Source: Limosilactobacillus reuteri
GTDB lineage: Bacteria > Bacillota > Bacilli > Lactobacillales > Lactobacillaceae
Direction of reading: 5' to 3'
Assembly (NCBI RefSeq): GCF_034259105.1
Contig: NZ_CP139478.1
Location: 327,501-391,500, forward strand
DNA length: 64,000 nucleotides
Part shown: positions 54,609 to 62,656 of the stretch, in pieces
Layout: every line of letters begins with the position of its first letter
Position numbering within the stretch: position 1 is the stretch's first letter
Notes under the pieces: generated by a model
The model's input: only the letters and a program-made list of their open reading frames with translations
Database searches by the model: none
What the model was told of the DNA's origin: nothing
Translations under genes and position numbers: made by a program

Positions 54609-55457
54609 TTAGTTGGCCTTGCCAAAACGGTATTCCGCTGCAGTAAGGTCATTTCTCTTCGCTGAGATAAATTTTTCAGTGAAATAGGTAATTCCTTCTC
54701 TAACTTGTCCTTCTAGTTCTAATAATGTTTGTGCTTTAGGCAGGTGTGCGATCCAAATAGCCTTAAAATCTGCCCACCAATTTTCTATTACGGCATTGTC
54801 AGCCGGTGTCCCTGGTGCTGAATAACTGTGTTGGGCATCATTAACTACTAAATACTGATTAAATGCTTTGGAAGTATACGCCGCACCACGATCAGTATGA
54901 ATTAACGGAGCTAGTGTTCCTTCCTTCATCCGTGCTTGCTCGAACACTTGAACTACTCCTTCAGCGGTTTCTGTAGGTGTAATTAACCAGCTTACTGGAT
55001 ATTGACCATATAAATCTAATACTACATGTAGACGAACTTTATTAAGCCGGATTCCGTAATTTAGTTCCGTCGTATCCGTAACCCAAACTTGGTTAGCTGC
55101 GGTTTGGTCAAATTGTCGGTTAAGAATATTTTCAGCTTCATAAGTTTGCTGGGCTTGAATACGTTTATGGGTTGGCTGACGATAGTCAGCTTTGATACTA
55201 TGGTCTTTCATAATGCGAATGACTCGTTTCTTATTGACGGTATAAGGAATCTGATGACTTAACTTGATTAACCTAGTCATTTTGTCATAGCCAACGCTTT
55301 GCTTGTGTTCATTTTCTAACTGTTTAATCAATTGGAGAATCTCCGATTCTTCAATCTCATATTTAGTCGGTTCATGTTTCAGCCATTTGTAGTAAGCCTG
55401 TCTAGTAATTCCAGCGACCTTGGTCAATTCACTAATAGAATAACCTTCATTGTTCAT
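54609..55457 (-). CDS. IS3-family transposase OrfB
   Basis: 282 aa. N-terminal YYKWLKHEPTKYEIEESEIL, then the integrase core: D in WVTDTTELNYG, D in LIHTDRGAAYTSKAF, E in PADNAVIENWWADFKAIW. C-terminal YFTEKFISAKRND. Overlaps OrfA by 4 nt; a run of seven A (complement of 55517-55523) near the end of OrfA is a likely -1 frameshift site giving an OrfAB fusion. Intact. Confidence 0.92.
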   Translation of the reverse strand: MNNEGYSISELTKVAGITRQAYYKWLKHEPTKYEIEESEILQLIKQLENEHKQSVGYDKMTRLIKLSHQIPYTVNKKRVIRIMKDHSIKADYRQPTHKRIQAQQTYEAENILNRQFDQTAANQVWVTDTTELNYGIRLNKVRLHVVLDLYGQYPVSWLITPTETAEGVVQVFEQARMKEGTLAPLIHTDRGAAYTSKAFNQYLVVNDAQHSYSAPGTPADNAVIENWWADFKAIWIAHLPKAQTLLELEGQVREGITYFTEKFISAKRNDLTAAEYRFGKAN

Positions 55458-56170
55458 TTCTTGAATCGCTTGATATCGTCCGGTCGTTTCACCTCCCGAT
55501 TGCGTATTTCGACTAATTTTTTTGCAAAAGCGATTTGCAGCTCCCGTTCACGGTCACGAGCTTCTAGCTCACGAACTCGTTTCCTTAGTCTTTCTAGTTC
55601 ATTAGTGGGCTCTTTTCCTTTATTACGCCCACGGTTATCTTTTAGTACTTCCCAGTCGCTATTTACTCGGTACTTCCGTACCCAAGAATAAACTCGTTGG
55701 TAACTAATATCATACTTCTCTGCAGCCGCTTTATAGTTATTGTTATGTTCAATTGTCCATCGGACAATCTGCCTCTTTTCATCAAAGGTTACTTTTCGTC
55801 CCATTTTTCTGACTCGCTTTCTCGTTGTCTGATTAACTCGGAGTTTGTCATTATTGTAACTGATAACCCATTGATGTAGTTGAGAAATATTTCTAATTTG
55901 ATACTGCTGGAGAATTGCTTGATTAGTATACTTGCCAGAAAGATAAGCTTTTACAGCAGTTAACTTAGTCTCTAATGAGTACTTCTGATTATGCTTAGGT
56001 CTAATTAATCCCGCCAATCCAGCGAGTAGGAATTGCTTAATCCACTTACTCATGTTTGCTGGTCGGACACCATGGTAATCGGAGTACACCGTTAAACCAT
56101 AATCCGATTTCTGATAATCATGAAGTAATTTAAGCTTTTCAATAGTTGAATAACTTACAATGCAAAACAC
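55454..56170 (-). CDS. IS3-family transposase OrfA (IS150 type)
   Basis: 238 aa. Several HTH segments (VTFDEKRQIVRWTIEHNNN with YDISYQRVYSWVRKYR is the clearest) and a C-terminal coiled coil rich in Glu/Arg/Leu (ELERLRKRVRELEARDREREL). The A7 run in QIAFAKKLVEIRN codons is the slippage site, in the same place as in the IS3 at 9397. The exact start codon is uncertain; the first residues overlap the right terminal repeat region. Confidence 0.88.
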   Translation of the reverse strand: MFCIVSYSTIEKLKLLHDYQKSDYGLTVYSDYHGVRPANMSKWIKQFLLAGLAGLIRPKHNQKYSLETKLTAVKAYLSGKYTNQAILQQYQIRNISQLHQWVISYNNDKLRVNQTTRKRVRKMGRKVTFDEKRQIVRWTIEHNNNYKAAAEKYDISYQRVYSWVRKYRVNSDWEVLKDNRGRNKGKEPTNELERLRKRVRELEARDRERELQIAFAKKLVEIRNREVKRPDDIKRFKK

Positions 56171-56831
56171 CCCCTAGGATTCACACTTTTATTATTTAAA
56201 GTGTCAACCCTAAGGGGTATTGTACGAACTTGCGTTCTTACTGCATCGAACTATACAATTTACGATCTAAACGGTGAAGTTGTTAGTAAAGGGCGACGCC
56301 CTTATTTAACGAATAAACGTGCTATTGAATGGTCAAGTGTTTTCATTACGTGGAAGAGGAAACCACGTTCAATGGTCTACTCTAGATATTGGAAATATCT
56401 ACCTAAACGGATTGCTTATTATCTTTCAATAGAGGACTGGAGATTACAAACAAATCGAATTGATGAACTAATAACACTGTTAAGTACTCATCCAATGAAA
56501 GAAATTAATGAGCGATTTTATGAACTAGTTGGAATATCACCAACAGCTAAAGAACTCAGTGTTGATATGAAAAGTTATGACCAACTAGCAAAAGACAGAA
56601 AGTAGGCCATTTAGTTGAATAATCAAGAACTAGTCAAAGTATGTAAAGAGTTACGACTATCAAATATGGCAAATATAGCAAGACTAAATCAATTCCCTGA
56701 AGATGATAAATCAGCGTGGCTTTTAAGTTTGGTAGATTGTAAAATTTAAGTTGAACATATTAGTGGACATAAAAACCCATAAAGGTCTTTAATGGTGTCA
56801 CCACAACATTCCATTAGAAAGAAGGACCTTT

Positions 56832-57755
56832 ATGGGCACCACTATTTTATCATTTGAAGACCGTGTTGTCATCGAAACTCTTCGTTATGAAAACCGCTCC
56901 CTTAAATACATCGCTGATTACCTTGGCTTCAGTAAAACCACGATCTTTAATGAGGTTCATCGTTTGACTGGTGAATATCACGCAGTTAAAGTTCAAGCTG
57001 ATCATGAAGCTAAACTTAGTCATCGTGGGCGTAAAACCATCTTAACGACTAACCTCAAGCGATTAATTGAAGAAAAGATTAAGATCCAAAAATGGTCGAT
57101 TGAACAAGTGGCTCATGTAGTTAGAATCGCCTACAAGACCATCTACAACTGGATTGATCAAGGAGTATTGGATATTGGCGTGGCTGATTTACCTGACCAT
57201 GGAATTCGCCGCCGACGAGCCATAGAAACCCGTGGGACTTTTAGCCATGGACGTTCCATTGAAGATCGTCCCGCTGAAGTTATTGACCGTCATACCTCAG
57301 GTCACTTTGAAGCAGATACAGTTTTATCTGGAAAGCGTAAAGGTCAAGCAATAGCTACGTTTGTCGAGCGTAAGAGTCGTCTTACCATCGTTAAACGGCT
57401 TCAGGGACGAGATAGTACCTCAATGACCAAGGCCATTTTAGAATTAGCTAACCAGTTAGAAGATAATCTCAAGACCCTTACTGTTGACCATGGGAAAGAA
57501 TTCGCTAACTACAAGCTAATTGAAGAGCAGGCCAGGATTCCCCTCTACTTTGCGCATGCTTATTCTCCACATGAACGGGGCAGTAATGAGAATCGCAACC
57601 GAGTACTACGACGCTTTATCCCCAAAGGTCAACCGATTGAGGAAATCACTGATGATGAGTTAATTCAAATTAACTGGTATTTGAACTCCAGGCCACTCAA
57701 ATGTTTAAACTGGCGCACACCAATTGAGATCTTTTTGCGTAATCTGCGTCACTAA
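56832..57755 (+). CDS. IS30-family transposase
   Basis: 307 aa; GAAGGACC before ATG 56832. HTH SFEDRVVIETLRYENRSL and YLGFSKTTIFNEVHRL at the N-terminus, DDE residues in GHFEADTVLSG, LTVDHGKEFANY and ERGSNENRNRVLRRF. A different branch from the transposases at 3885 and 52623. The gene is intact although the right terminal repeat of its element is interrupted. Confidence 0.94.
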   Translation: MGTTILSFEDRVVIETLRYENRSLKYIADYLGFSKTTIFNEVHRLTGEYHAVKVQADHEAKLSHRGRKTILTTNLKRLIEEKIKIQKWSIEQVAHVVRIAYKTIYNWIDQGVLDIGVADLPDHGIRRRRAIETRGTFSHGRSIEDRPAEVIDRHTSGHFEADTVLSGKRKGQAIATFVERKSRLTIVKRLQGRDSTSMTKAILELANQLEDNLKTLTVDHGKEFANYKLIEEQARIPLYFAHAYSPHERGSNENRNRVLRRFIPKGQPIEEITDDELIQINWYLNSRPLKCLNWRTPIEIFLRNLRH

Positions 57756-57773
57756 CTTTGTTCAAGTTATTTC

Positions 57774-59052
57774 GGTGGATTATAGAATGAAGTTAGCCAC
57801 CCAGTTGGTGGTAAATAAAAAACGCCATTCGGCGTGACATCAGGTATCATATTAAGTGAACCAAACCTATATGAAAGGATGTCCGTCAAATGACGCACTT
57901 AAATGATACCATGTCTACTAGTTTATTGACTACTCATAAAAAGAATGCTCATCTTACTAAAGAAGAACGTGTGATGATTGCGACTTTAAAGTCGCAAGGA
58001 CTTTCCAATCGCGCAATTGGTCGCCAATTAGGAGTTAATCATCAAACAATTAATAACGAGCTCAACCGTGGTACGGTCCGCCAACTTCGTCGTCAAAAAT
58101 CTAATGGTAAGATTTACGAATATTCTTACTACATCTATAGTTATGAAGCTGGTCAGGCCACATATCTTGAACATCACCGCCATTCTGGTCGTCGTCGCTT
58201 ATATTATTCTTCAAAGCAATTTTTACGATTAGCTGATCAGCTAATGCTTGGTGAGTTTGACGACCACCATTACTCCCCACAAGCGGTTATTTATAAGGCT
58301 CGAGATTTAATGAATGATGGCACCCTGATCCCAAAGTCGGTTGTAACTTTATATCAATGGATTAATGAGGGTGTGCTTCGTACGTCCAATTTAGACCTCT
58401 TTGAAAAACCTAAACGTAAGCATCATCGAACTCATCCGCAAGCTAAAAGGTGCTTAGGGCCTAATATTGCTCAACGACCTCAAACTGCGGACCAACGGTC
58501 CGAAATTGGCCATTGGGAACTAGATACAGTTCAGGGACAGAAAAACGGTAATGACAGTGTTGTACTAGTAATGACTGATCGCCTTTCACGAGTTAATATC
58601 ACGAGTAAAATTGCTGGTAAAACTGCGCATGCAGTAAATCAGTTCTTTATAAATTTACGCCAGAAAATGGGCACAGATGCTTACTATCGCATCTTTAAGA
58701 CAATAACCTCTGACAACGGTTCAGAATTTAGTGAGTTAACACAAGTTCACGATCATGTTTTCTATGCTGATCCGTATTCCCCTTGGGAACGTGGATCCAA
58801 TGAGATCAATAACCGGTTTCTCCGCAAGGAGATTACCAAAGGTGAAGCTATAAATAACTATAGTAGTGCTCAGATCATAGCGACTAATGATTGGATGAAT
58901 CACTATCCACGAGCTATGTTTAATGGACATTCGTCAATGGATATCTATCGTAAGGCCTTCTACCAAGAGATATCACAGCTCCATCAACCAATAATCAATT
59001 GGTCAGTATTATTTATTTGAGTCCAGTGGCTAACTTATTCTTGAAATTTAGG
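57774..59052 (+). mobile_element. IS30-family element nested in another IS30, long target repeat
   Basis: 1279 bp. Inner terminal repeats: AGAATGAAGTTAGCCAC near the left end and, reversed, AGAATAAGTTAGCCAC near the right. It is flanked by a 14-bp direct repeat GTTCAAGTTATTTC (57760-57773 and 59053-59066) lying in the right end of the outer IS30. Normal IS30 duplications are 2-3 bp. Confidence 0.83.
57890..59020 (+). CDS. IS30-family transposase (long form)
   Basis: 376 aa; AAAGGATG upstream of ATG 57890. N-terminal HTH LTKEERVMIATLKSQGLSNR and GRQLGVNHQTINNELNRG, a middle region of about 90 residues longer than in the other IS30 enzymes here, then DDE residues in GHWELDTVQGQKNG, TITSDNGSEFSEL and ERGSNEINNRFLRKE. 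Intact. Confidence 0.94.
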   Translation: MTHLNDTMSTSLLTTHKKNAHLTKEERVMIATLKSQGLSNRAIGRQLGVNHQTINNELNRGTVRQLRRQKSNGKIYEYSYYIYSYEAGQATYLEHHRHSGRRRLYYSSKQFLRLADQLMLGEFDDHHYSPQAVIYKARDLMNDGTLIPKSVVTLYQWINEGVLRTSNLDLFEKPKRKHHRTHPQAKRCLGPNIAQRPQTADQRSEIGHWELDTVQGQKNGNDSVVLVMTDRLSRVNITSKIAGKTAHAVNQFFINLRQKMGTDAYYRIFKTITSDNGSEFSELTQVHDHVFYADPYSPWERGSNEINNRFLRKEITKGEAINNYSSAQIIATNDWMNHYPRAMFNGHSSMDIYRKAFYQEISQLHQPIINWSVLFI

Positions 59053-59775
59053 GTTCAAGTTATTTCTTGCAATCTGCCGTTTACTAAAAAAGGAAATAGA
59101 AGTTAGATATGAAAAAAAGATCAACAGGCTTTATAAGCAAGCAAAATTTCCTAAACGCAAAACACTAAATGATTATATTTGGCATGATCAAATCAACTTT
59201 TCGACGCCAAATTCTAAGCAGCAACTACTAGATTTAAGCTTTATAGAGAAAAACGAAAACGCCGTTTTCGTTGGTACACCTGGAACGGGTAAAACTCACT
59301 TAGCAACAGCGTTAGGAATTAAGGCAATCGAAAACAGCATTAATGTAAAATTTTGGCGAGTAGCAGAGTTAGTAGATCAGTTGGAAAAAGAATGGAAAAG
59401 TCTCTCAATAGAACGTTTCAAAAAGAAATGTCATAAATATCAACTAATAATATTAGATGAAATGGGGTATGTACCATTTAGCAAAACCGGATCAGAATTG
59501 TTATTTCAACTTATAAGTGATTGGTATGAAACTAAGAGCATTATTATTACAAGTAACTTAGAATTTAGCCAGTGGAATAAGGTGTTTATTGATCCGAGAT
59601 CAACAGCGGCATTAGTGGATCGTCTGATCCACCATGCACATATTGTTAGTTTTACTGGAGAAAGCTATCGATTAAAAAATGCATTATCAAATAACTAAAT
59701 AAAATAAGAAGTGGGCTGTGCAAGACTATGTAAAAAGTCATTGCATTTCTCTGCAATTTCCCCTTGCAAAATACA

Positions 59776-60147
59776 GTTTTTTGTTAGAAGCATCATTGCC
59801 CGTTGTTTTATCGCTAAAGAGATATGATTACGATAATGAATATCTTCAACGGCTGCTAATTTAGTAACTACTTCAAGACAAGAAGAAGAAGCTTTACAGA
59901 TATATTTTTGCTTTTTAATCGACCAGATTGTTGGCTTAAAGTGAAGCTCTGGTCCCAAGCAATTAACTGTTTTATAGCCATTTTTACACATTAAGTGTCC
60001 ACATTTTGGGCAATGCATGGGGTAAGTTTGAATAAGATGGACAATGATTTGATTAGGTTGATCTTCAATTGGGTTATCAAAATTCTTTTCATCTAGTTTG
60101 AGGTAAGGATCTTTAATTCCTAAGATAGTTTTGATAGAATTGTTCAT
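59776..60147 (-). pseudogene. ISL3 transposase, N-terminal fragment
   Basis: About 124 codons from ATG (complement of 60145-60147), MNNSIKTILGIKDPYLKLD, through the zinc-binding part (MHCPKCGHLMC, YICKASSSC) to MLLTKN, where the IS21 element breaks the gene. The frame runs on by chance into the IS21 end. Confidence 0.92.
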
Positions 60148-60381
60148 GAAAGATGGTCCTTTCTTAGCGAAGACGGGGTCCAACCATCTTTCGCTTTTTT
60201 ATTTTAAATTTTAAACAAATAAAGCCCTGATGTTAAATCCATCAGTACTTAAAATTGTAAAGCCATAAGATATTCCTTTATAATACGAGAAAATAGCCCC
60301 TACTTATTTAATAATGAGGAGCTATTTTATGATGTGTGCAAAAAATCTTAAAAATAGGAAAGTTCAAAAAAGTCAATAGTA

Positions 60382-60666
60382 CTACTTTGCAGGATGAGTA
60401 GTACTATCGTCACTTGTGCGGTAACCAAAGTAGAATTGAATAGCGGCGATCGCAATGTTAACCCAGTTCATAGCAATAAACCAACCGTTGATTGCGCTTG
60501 CATCATGTGATACACCATAATAAACCCAGAAACCGATAACAATTGCACAAACATTGATCCAAGCGAAAGTCTTTTGTAGTATTTGATTATTAAGTTGGAA
60601 CCACATCCAAATAACATTAATAACAAACCAAATAGCTAAGATCCAAAAAATAACATTAAATAACAT
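60382..60666 (-). CDS. Small membrane protein of unknown function
   Basis: 94 aa from the ATG ending at 60666, chosen for the strong AAGGAGGG upstream on the minus strand. Three membrane helices: LFNVIFWILAIWFVINVIWMW, FAWINVCAIVIGFWVYYGV and GWFIAMNWVNIAIAAIQFYFG, then a short hydrophilic tail. I do not recognise the family. Monocistronic. Confidence 0.75.
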   Translation of the reverse strand: MLFNVIFWILAIWFVINVIWMWFQLNNQILQKTFAWINVCAIVIGFWVYYGVSHDASAINGWFIAMNWVNIAIAAIQFYFGYRTSDDSTTHPAK

Positions 60667-60794
60667 GAGATATCCCTCCTTAGGGCCTAGGTAAACGGTA
60701 ATAAACGCGGAACTGATGAATAGCAACATTCGAAAAAAGTATTACACGGTGTGGTTAGCAATTGAAGTTATTTACAATAATTGGCAATGCTTTA

Positions 60795-61025
60795 CTAATT
60801 TTTGGAAAGTTGTTGCTTAGCATCTTCATATCCGTCAACATAGTCACGAAGAGCATGCATCTTACCTTTAATAAACTTATTGGTGACATTAATAATGTGT
60901 TGTGGATACTTCCGGAAAGGTTCTAGTGCCTTATAATCCTTAACTGCCTGATCATAACCTTTTTGGTATGCGTTTGTTGCATCTTTTTGGCTATTTGACG
61001 TAGGACAATTTTTCTTTTTAAACAT
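60795..61025 (-). CDS. Hypothetical protein
   Basis: 76 aa from the ATG ending at 61025 (MFKKKNCPTSNSQKDATN), with GAGGTGG upstream on the minus strand. Charged and soluble, with FRKYPQHIINVTNKFIKGKMHALRDYVDGYEDA as its main helical part. No recognised domain. Between the small membrane protein and mscL, with no sign of cotranscription. Confidence 0.7.
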   Translation of the reverse strand: MFKKKNCPTSNSQKDATNAYQKGYDQAVKDYKALEPFRKYPQHIINVTNKFIKGKMHALRDYVDGYEDAKQQLSKN

Positions 61026-61120
61026 AATTACCACCTCTTTTGTTGTCCTACCATGATAGTAACAAGTATATAAATTCAATTCCAATAATATGGTATAAAA
61101 ATAAAAATATTATACAATAA

Positions 61121-61160
61121 TAAAAATGCTGATTAAAAACTTTTAACCAGCATTTTTATT
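61121..61160 (-). terminator. Terminator after mscL (minus strand)
   Basis: AAAAATGCTG-ATT pairs with AA-CCAGCATTTTT around AAAAACTTTT; T-rich on the minus strand side. Could act on both strands. Confidence 0.8.
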
Positions 61161-61530
61161 ATTCTTTATTCTTTTTCAGAAGTTCAGTAATTTCTTTAAG
61201 GTACATAACTTCTTCACTTGGAGTTTCTATTTTTTTATCTTCTTTTTTACGGAAAGTGTTGATCGCTTTTACCATTAAGAAAACGACGAAAGAAATAATT
61301 AGAAAATTGATGACCGCGTTTAGGAAACTTCCGTATTTAAATTGAGCGTCACCGACTGTCAAGACAAGGTTAGATAAGTCAATTCGACCAATAAATAGGC
61401 CAATGAGAGGATTAATAAGGTTATTAACTAATGATTTTACGATTGAGGTAAAAGCTGCACCAACAATTATCCCAACTGCCATGTCAATAACGTTACCGCG
61501 GGCAATGAATATCTTGAATTCTTTTAACAT
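61159..61530 (-). CDS. mscL: Large-conductance mechanosensitive channel
   Basis: 123 aa; AGGAGG upstream on the minus strand. N-terminal amphipathic helix and pore helix [37 protein letters not shown] with the Gly/Ala-rich pore, periplasm-side loop, second helix [22 protein letters not shown] and C-terminal [15 protein letters not shown] bundle. It opens under membrane tension on osmotic downshock. Single gene. Confidence 0.97.
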   Translation of the reverse strand: MLKEFKIFIARGNVIDMAVGIIVGAAFTSIVKSLVNNLINPLIGLFIGRIDLSNLVLTVGDAQFKYGSFLNAVINFLIISFVVFLMVKAINTFRKKEDKKIETPSEEVMYLKEITELLKKNKE

Positions 61531-61653
61531 AAAATAGGCCTCCTTCTAGCTCTAGAGGGGAACAACTTCAATTATGATTATATCAAACAGAATTATATGC
61601 TTAGGGCTTTTATGAGATGACATAAGGAGATTTAATTTATTTTTAAATAATAA

Positions 61654-61700
61654 TTGCATACTATATCAAGCTATTATATTATATAATATATAATATTACA
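61654..61700 (+). promoter_or_regulatory. Promoter of the padR operon with AT palindrome
   Basis: TTGCAT (61654-61659), 17-nt spacer, TATTAT (61677-61682), within the AT palindrome ATATTATATAATAT and an overlapping TATAATATATAATATTA. Autorepression by the PadR protein is likely by analogy, but the site is not a clear ATACT-N8-AGTAT. Confidence 0.6.
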
Positions 61701-61719
61701 GCTAAAAAGGAGGGATAGA

Positions 61720-62052
61720 ATGAAGATTCAAATTACAGCTGACTTACTCGATGGGATGGTCTTAGCAATTCTTGAACATAAAGATTACTATGGGTATGCC
61801 TTAACCCAGCGAATGCAATCAGCTATTACCATTTCCGAATCAACAATGTATCCCGTTTTACGCCGGTTAAAAAAAGACGGTTATTTAATAACTTATGATC
61901 AGCCTTACCAGGGACGGAATCGCCGTTATTATCAAATTACAGAAGCCGGCAAGGAACACTTACAACGTATTCGTAAGTTATGGACTGATTATAAAAATAG
62001 TTTAGATGGTATTTTTTATGGGTTAGGTGAGGGAGAAGATAAAGATGAATGA
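61720..62052 (+). CDS. PadR-family transcriptional regulator
   Basis: 110 aa; AAAGGAGGG before ATG 61720. Winged helix: LLDGMVLAILEHKDYYGYALTQRMQ, ISESTMYPVLRRLKKDGYLIT, GRNRRYYQITEAGKEHLQRI, followed by a short C-terminal helix for dimerisation (PadR-s2 type). It overlaps the DUF1700 gene by 8 nt. PadR-DUF1700-DUF4097 sets are common in Firmicutes and respond to envelope stress in some species. Confidence 0.93.
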   Translation: MKIQITADLLDGMVLAILEHKDYYGYALTQRMQSAITISESTMYPVLRRLKKDGYLITYDQPYQGRNRRYYQITEAGKEHLQRIRKLWTDYKNSLDGIFYGLGEGEDKDE

Positions 62053-62656
62053 ACGTCAAAAATACATTAATGATTTATCAATATATTTAAGACAATTAAC
62101 TGATGAAGAACGAAATGATGCATTAGAATTTTATGATGAATATATTGCCGACGCTGGGCTGGAGACCCGAACAGCGATTGAAGAAAGGTTAGGAACGCCA
62201 CGACAGTTAAGTCATAAGATATTAGCTGATTATTCAATTAAAGCTAATAATGAATCGATCAAAGAAGGACATCCTGCTTCGCCTCATTCTAGTTGGCGCG
62301 TCTTTTGGTGGGTGCTAGTAGCAATTATTACTTCCCCAATAACGTTTGGGCTAGGAATTGCCGTATTTGCACTATTGTTGGCAGCAGGGGGAGTCGCATT
62401 CGGTTTAATCGCTGGAATAATTGTCTTGATCTTTGGAGTTGCTGCTGTGGCAATTGTATCTCTTTATGTGGGAATTGGTTTAATTACGACAAACTTGTTC
62501 AGTGGGCTATTTTATCTTGGATTAGGAGTGACCCTCATTGGCTTATTCCTTGTTTGTTTGCATTTAATCTACTGGTTAATTAGAGTTATTGTTCAAGGGA
62601 TTGCTAATTTTGCTAAGTTCATTTATGCAAAAGTGCAGGCAAGGAGGAAAAAGTAA
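62045..62656 (+). CDS. DUF1700 (HAAS-type) membrane protein
   Basis: 203 aa from ATG 62045, with GAGGGAGAAG upstream; GTG 62027 lies too far into padR. N-terminal helical domain YINDLSIYLRQLTDEERNDALEFYDEYIADAG and RLGTPRQLSHKILADYSI (the HAAS/DUF1700 pattern), then about four membrane helices rich in Gly/Ala/Ile (ITSPITFGLGIAVFALLLAAGG and following). Probably interacts with the neighbouring DUF4097 protein. Cotranscribed with padR; DUF4097 gene starts on the next base after its stop. Confidence 0.9.
   Translation: MNERQKYINDLSIYLRQLTDEERNDALEFYDEYIADAGLETRTAIEERLGTPRQLSHKILADYSIKANNESIKEGHPASPHSSWRVFWWVLVAIITSPITFGLGIAVFALLLAAGGVAFGLIAGIIVLIFGVAAVAIVSLYVGIGLITTNLFSGLFYLGLGVTLIGLFLVCLHLIYWLIRVIVQGIANFAKFIYAKVQARRKK

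Larger units (their letters stand above)
54573..56221 (-). mobile_element. IS3-family element within istA
   Basis: 1649 bp, inserted with transposase genes on the minus strand. Both ends reach GACAC or TACAC followed by TTAAATAATAAAA-type sequence about 20 bp in, forming imperfect inverted repeats. A 4-bp GTAC duplication (54569-54572, 56222-56225) fits, and its removal restores the istA frame. A different member from the IS3 at 9397, but with the same gene plan. Confidence 0.9.
52449..56605 (+). pseudogene. istA: IS21-family transposase IstA, in three pieces
   Basis: Pieces 52449-52541, 53606-54572 and 56226-56605. Joined after removing the IS30 and IS3 elements with one copy of each target duplication, they give 1440 nt, an unbroken 479-codon frame. 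It starts MLAMTDINTIRNLRNN and crosses the first junction as SLNVVSGNINWRTAKKY and the second as SLTVRTCVLTASNYTIYD. The middle piece has the DDE core (GEAQLDFGTMEVEKDG, VIRIDNMSTAVV, SGYEKGSVENKVGYVR). Inactive as it stands. Confidence 0.93.
56735..59074 (+). mobile_element. IS30-family element within istB, with a second IS30 in its right end
   Basis: Left end GATTGTAAAATTTAAGTTGA and the reverse of the right end GATTGCAAGAAATAACTTGA are imperfect inverted repeats, both continuing AC. Without the inner element (57774-59052) and one copy of its duplication, the length is about 1047 bp, normal for IS30. The target duplication with istB could not be settled. Confidence 0.82.
56615..59698 (+). 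pseudogene. istB: IS21-family helper ATPase IstB, split by IS30 elements
   Basis: N-terminal piece 56615-56734 (TTG start after GTAGGCC; NNQELVKVCKELRLSNMANI to AWLLSLV) and C-terminal piece from about 59075 to 59698 in the same frame (LLKKEIEVRYEKKINRLYKQ, Walker A VFVGTPGTGKTHLATALG, Walker B LIILDEMGYVPF, TSNLEFSQW, DRLIHHAH). The typical IstB pattern WLLSL-LKKEIEVR spans the break. The precise bases lost or duplicated at this junction are not certain. Confidence 0.88.
52312..59775 (+). mobile_element. IS21-family element, itself broken by nested ISs
   Basis: Ends: TGTATATTGCAAAATAAAAG at 52312 and, reversed, TGTATTTTGCAAGGGGAAAT at 59775, both with a further internal ATGCAA repeat, as in IS21 termini. 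A 4-bp duplication of the ISL3 gene, GTTT (52308-52311 and 59776-59779), flanks it. It carries istA and istB on the plus strand, each split by other elements, so it cannot move on its own. Confidence 0.93.
49394..60264 (-). mobile_element. ISL3-family element expanded by nested insertions (10.9 kb)
   Basis: The outer element reads GGCTCTTCGTCAAG at 49394 and ends in ATTGTAAAGCC at 60264, the same ends as the intact ISL3 at 15091-16583. An exact 8-bp duplication ATAAGATA flanks it (49386-49393 and 60265-60272). Removing the group II intron (49481-51390) and the IS21-family element with one target duplication (7468 bp) leaves 87 + 917 + 489 = 1493 bp, exactly the length of the intact copy. The transposase gene is on the minus strand and is inactivated. 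Confidence 0.95.

Noticed and set aside
60329..60379. 16-codon plus-strand ORF (MMCAKNLKNRKVQKSQ) with GAGGA upstream
   Set aside because: Very short, no partner genes, and its start overlaps the hairpin AAAATAGC / GCTATTTT (60290-60328). No support beyond a weak ribosome-binding site.
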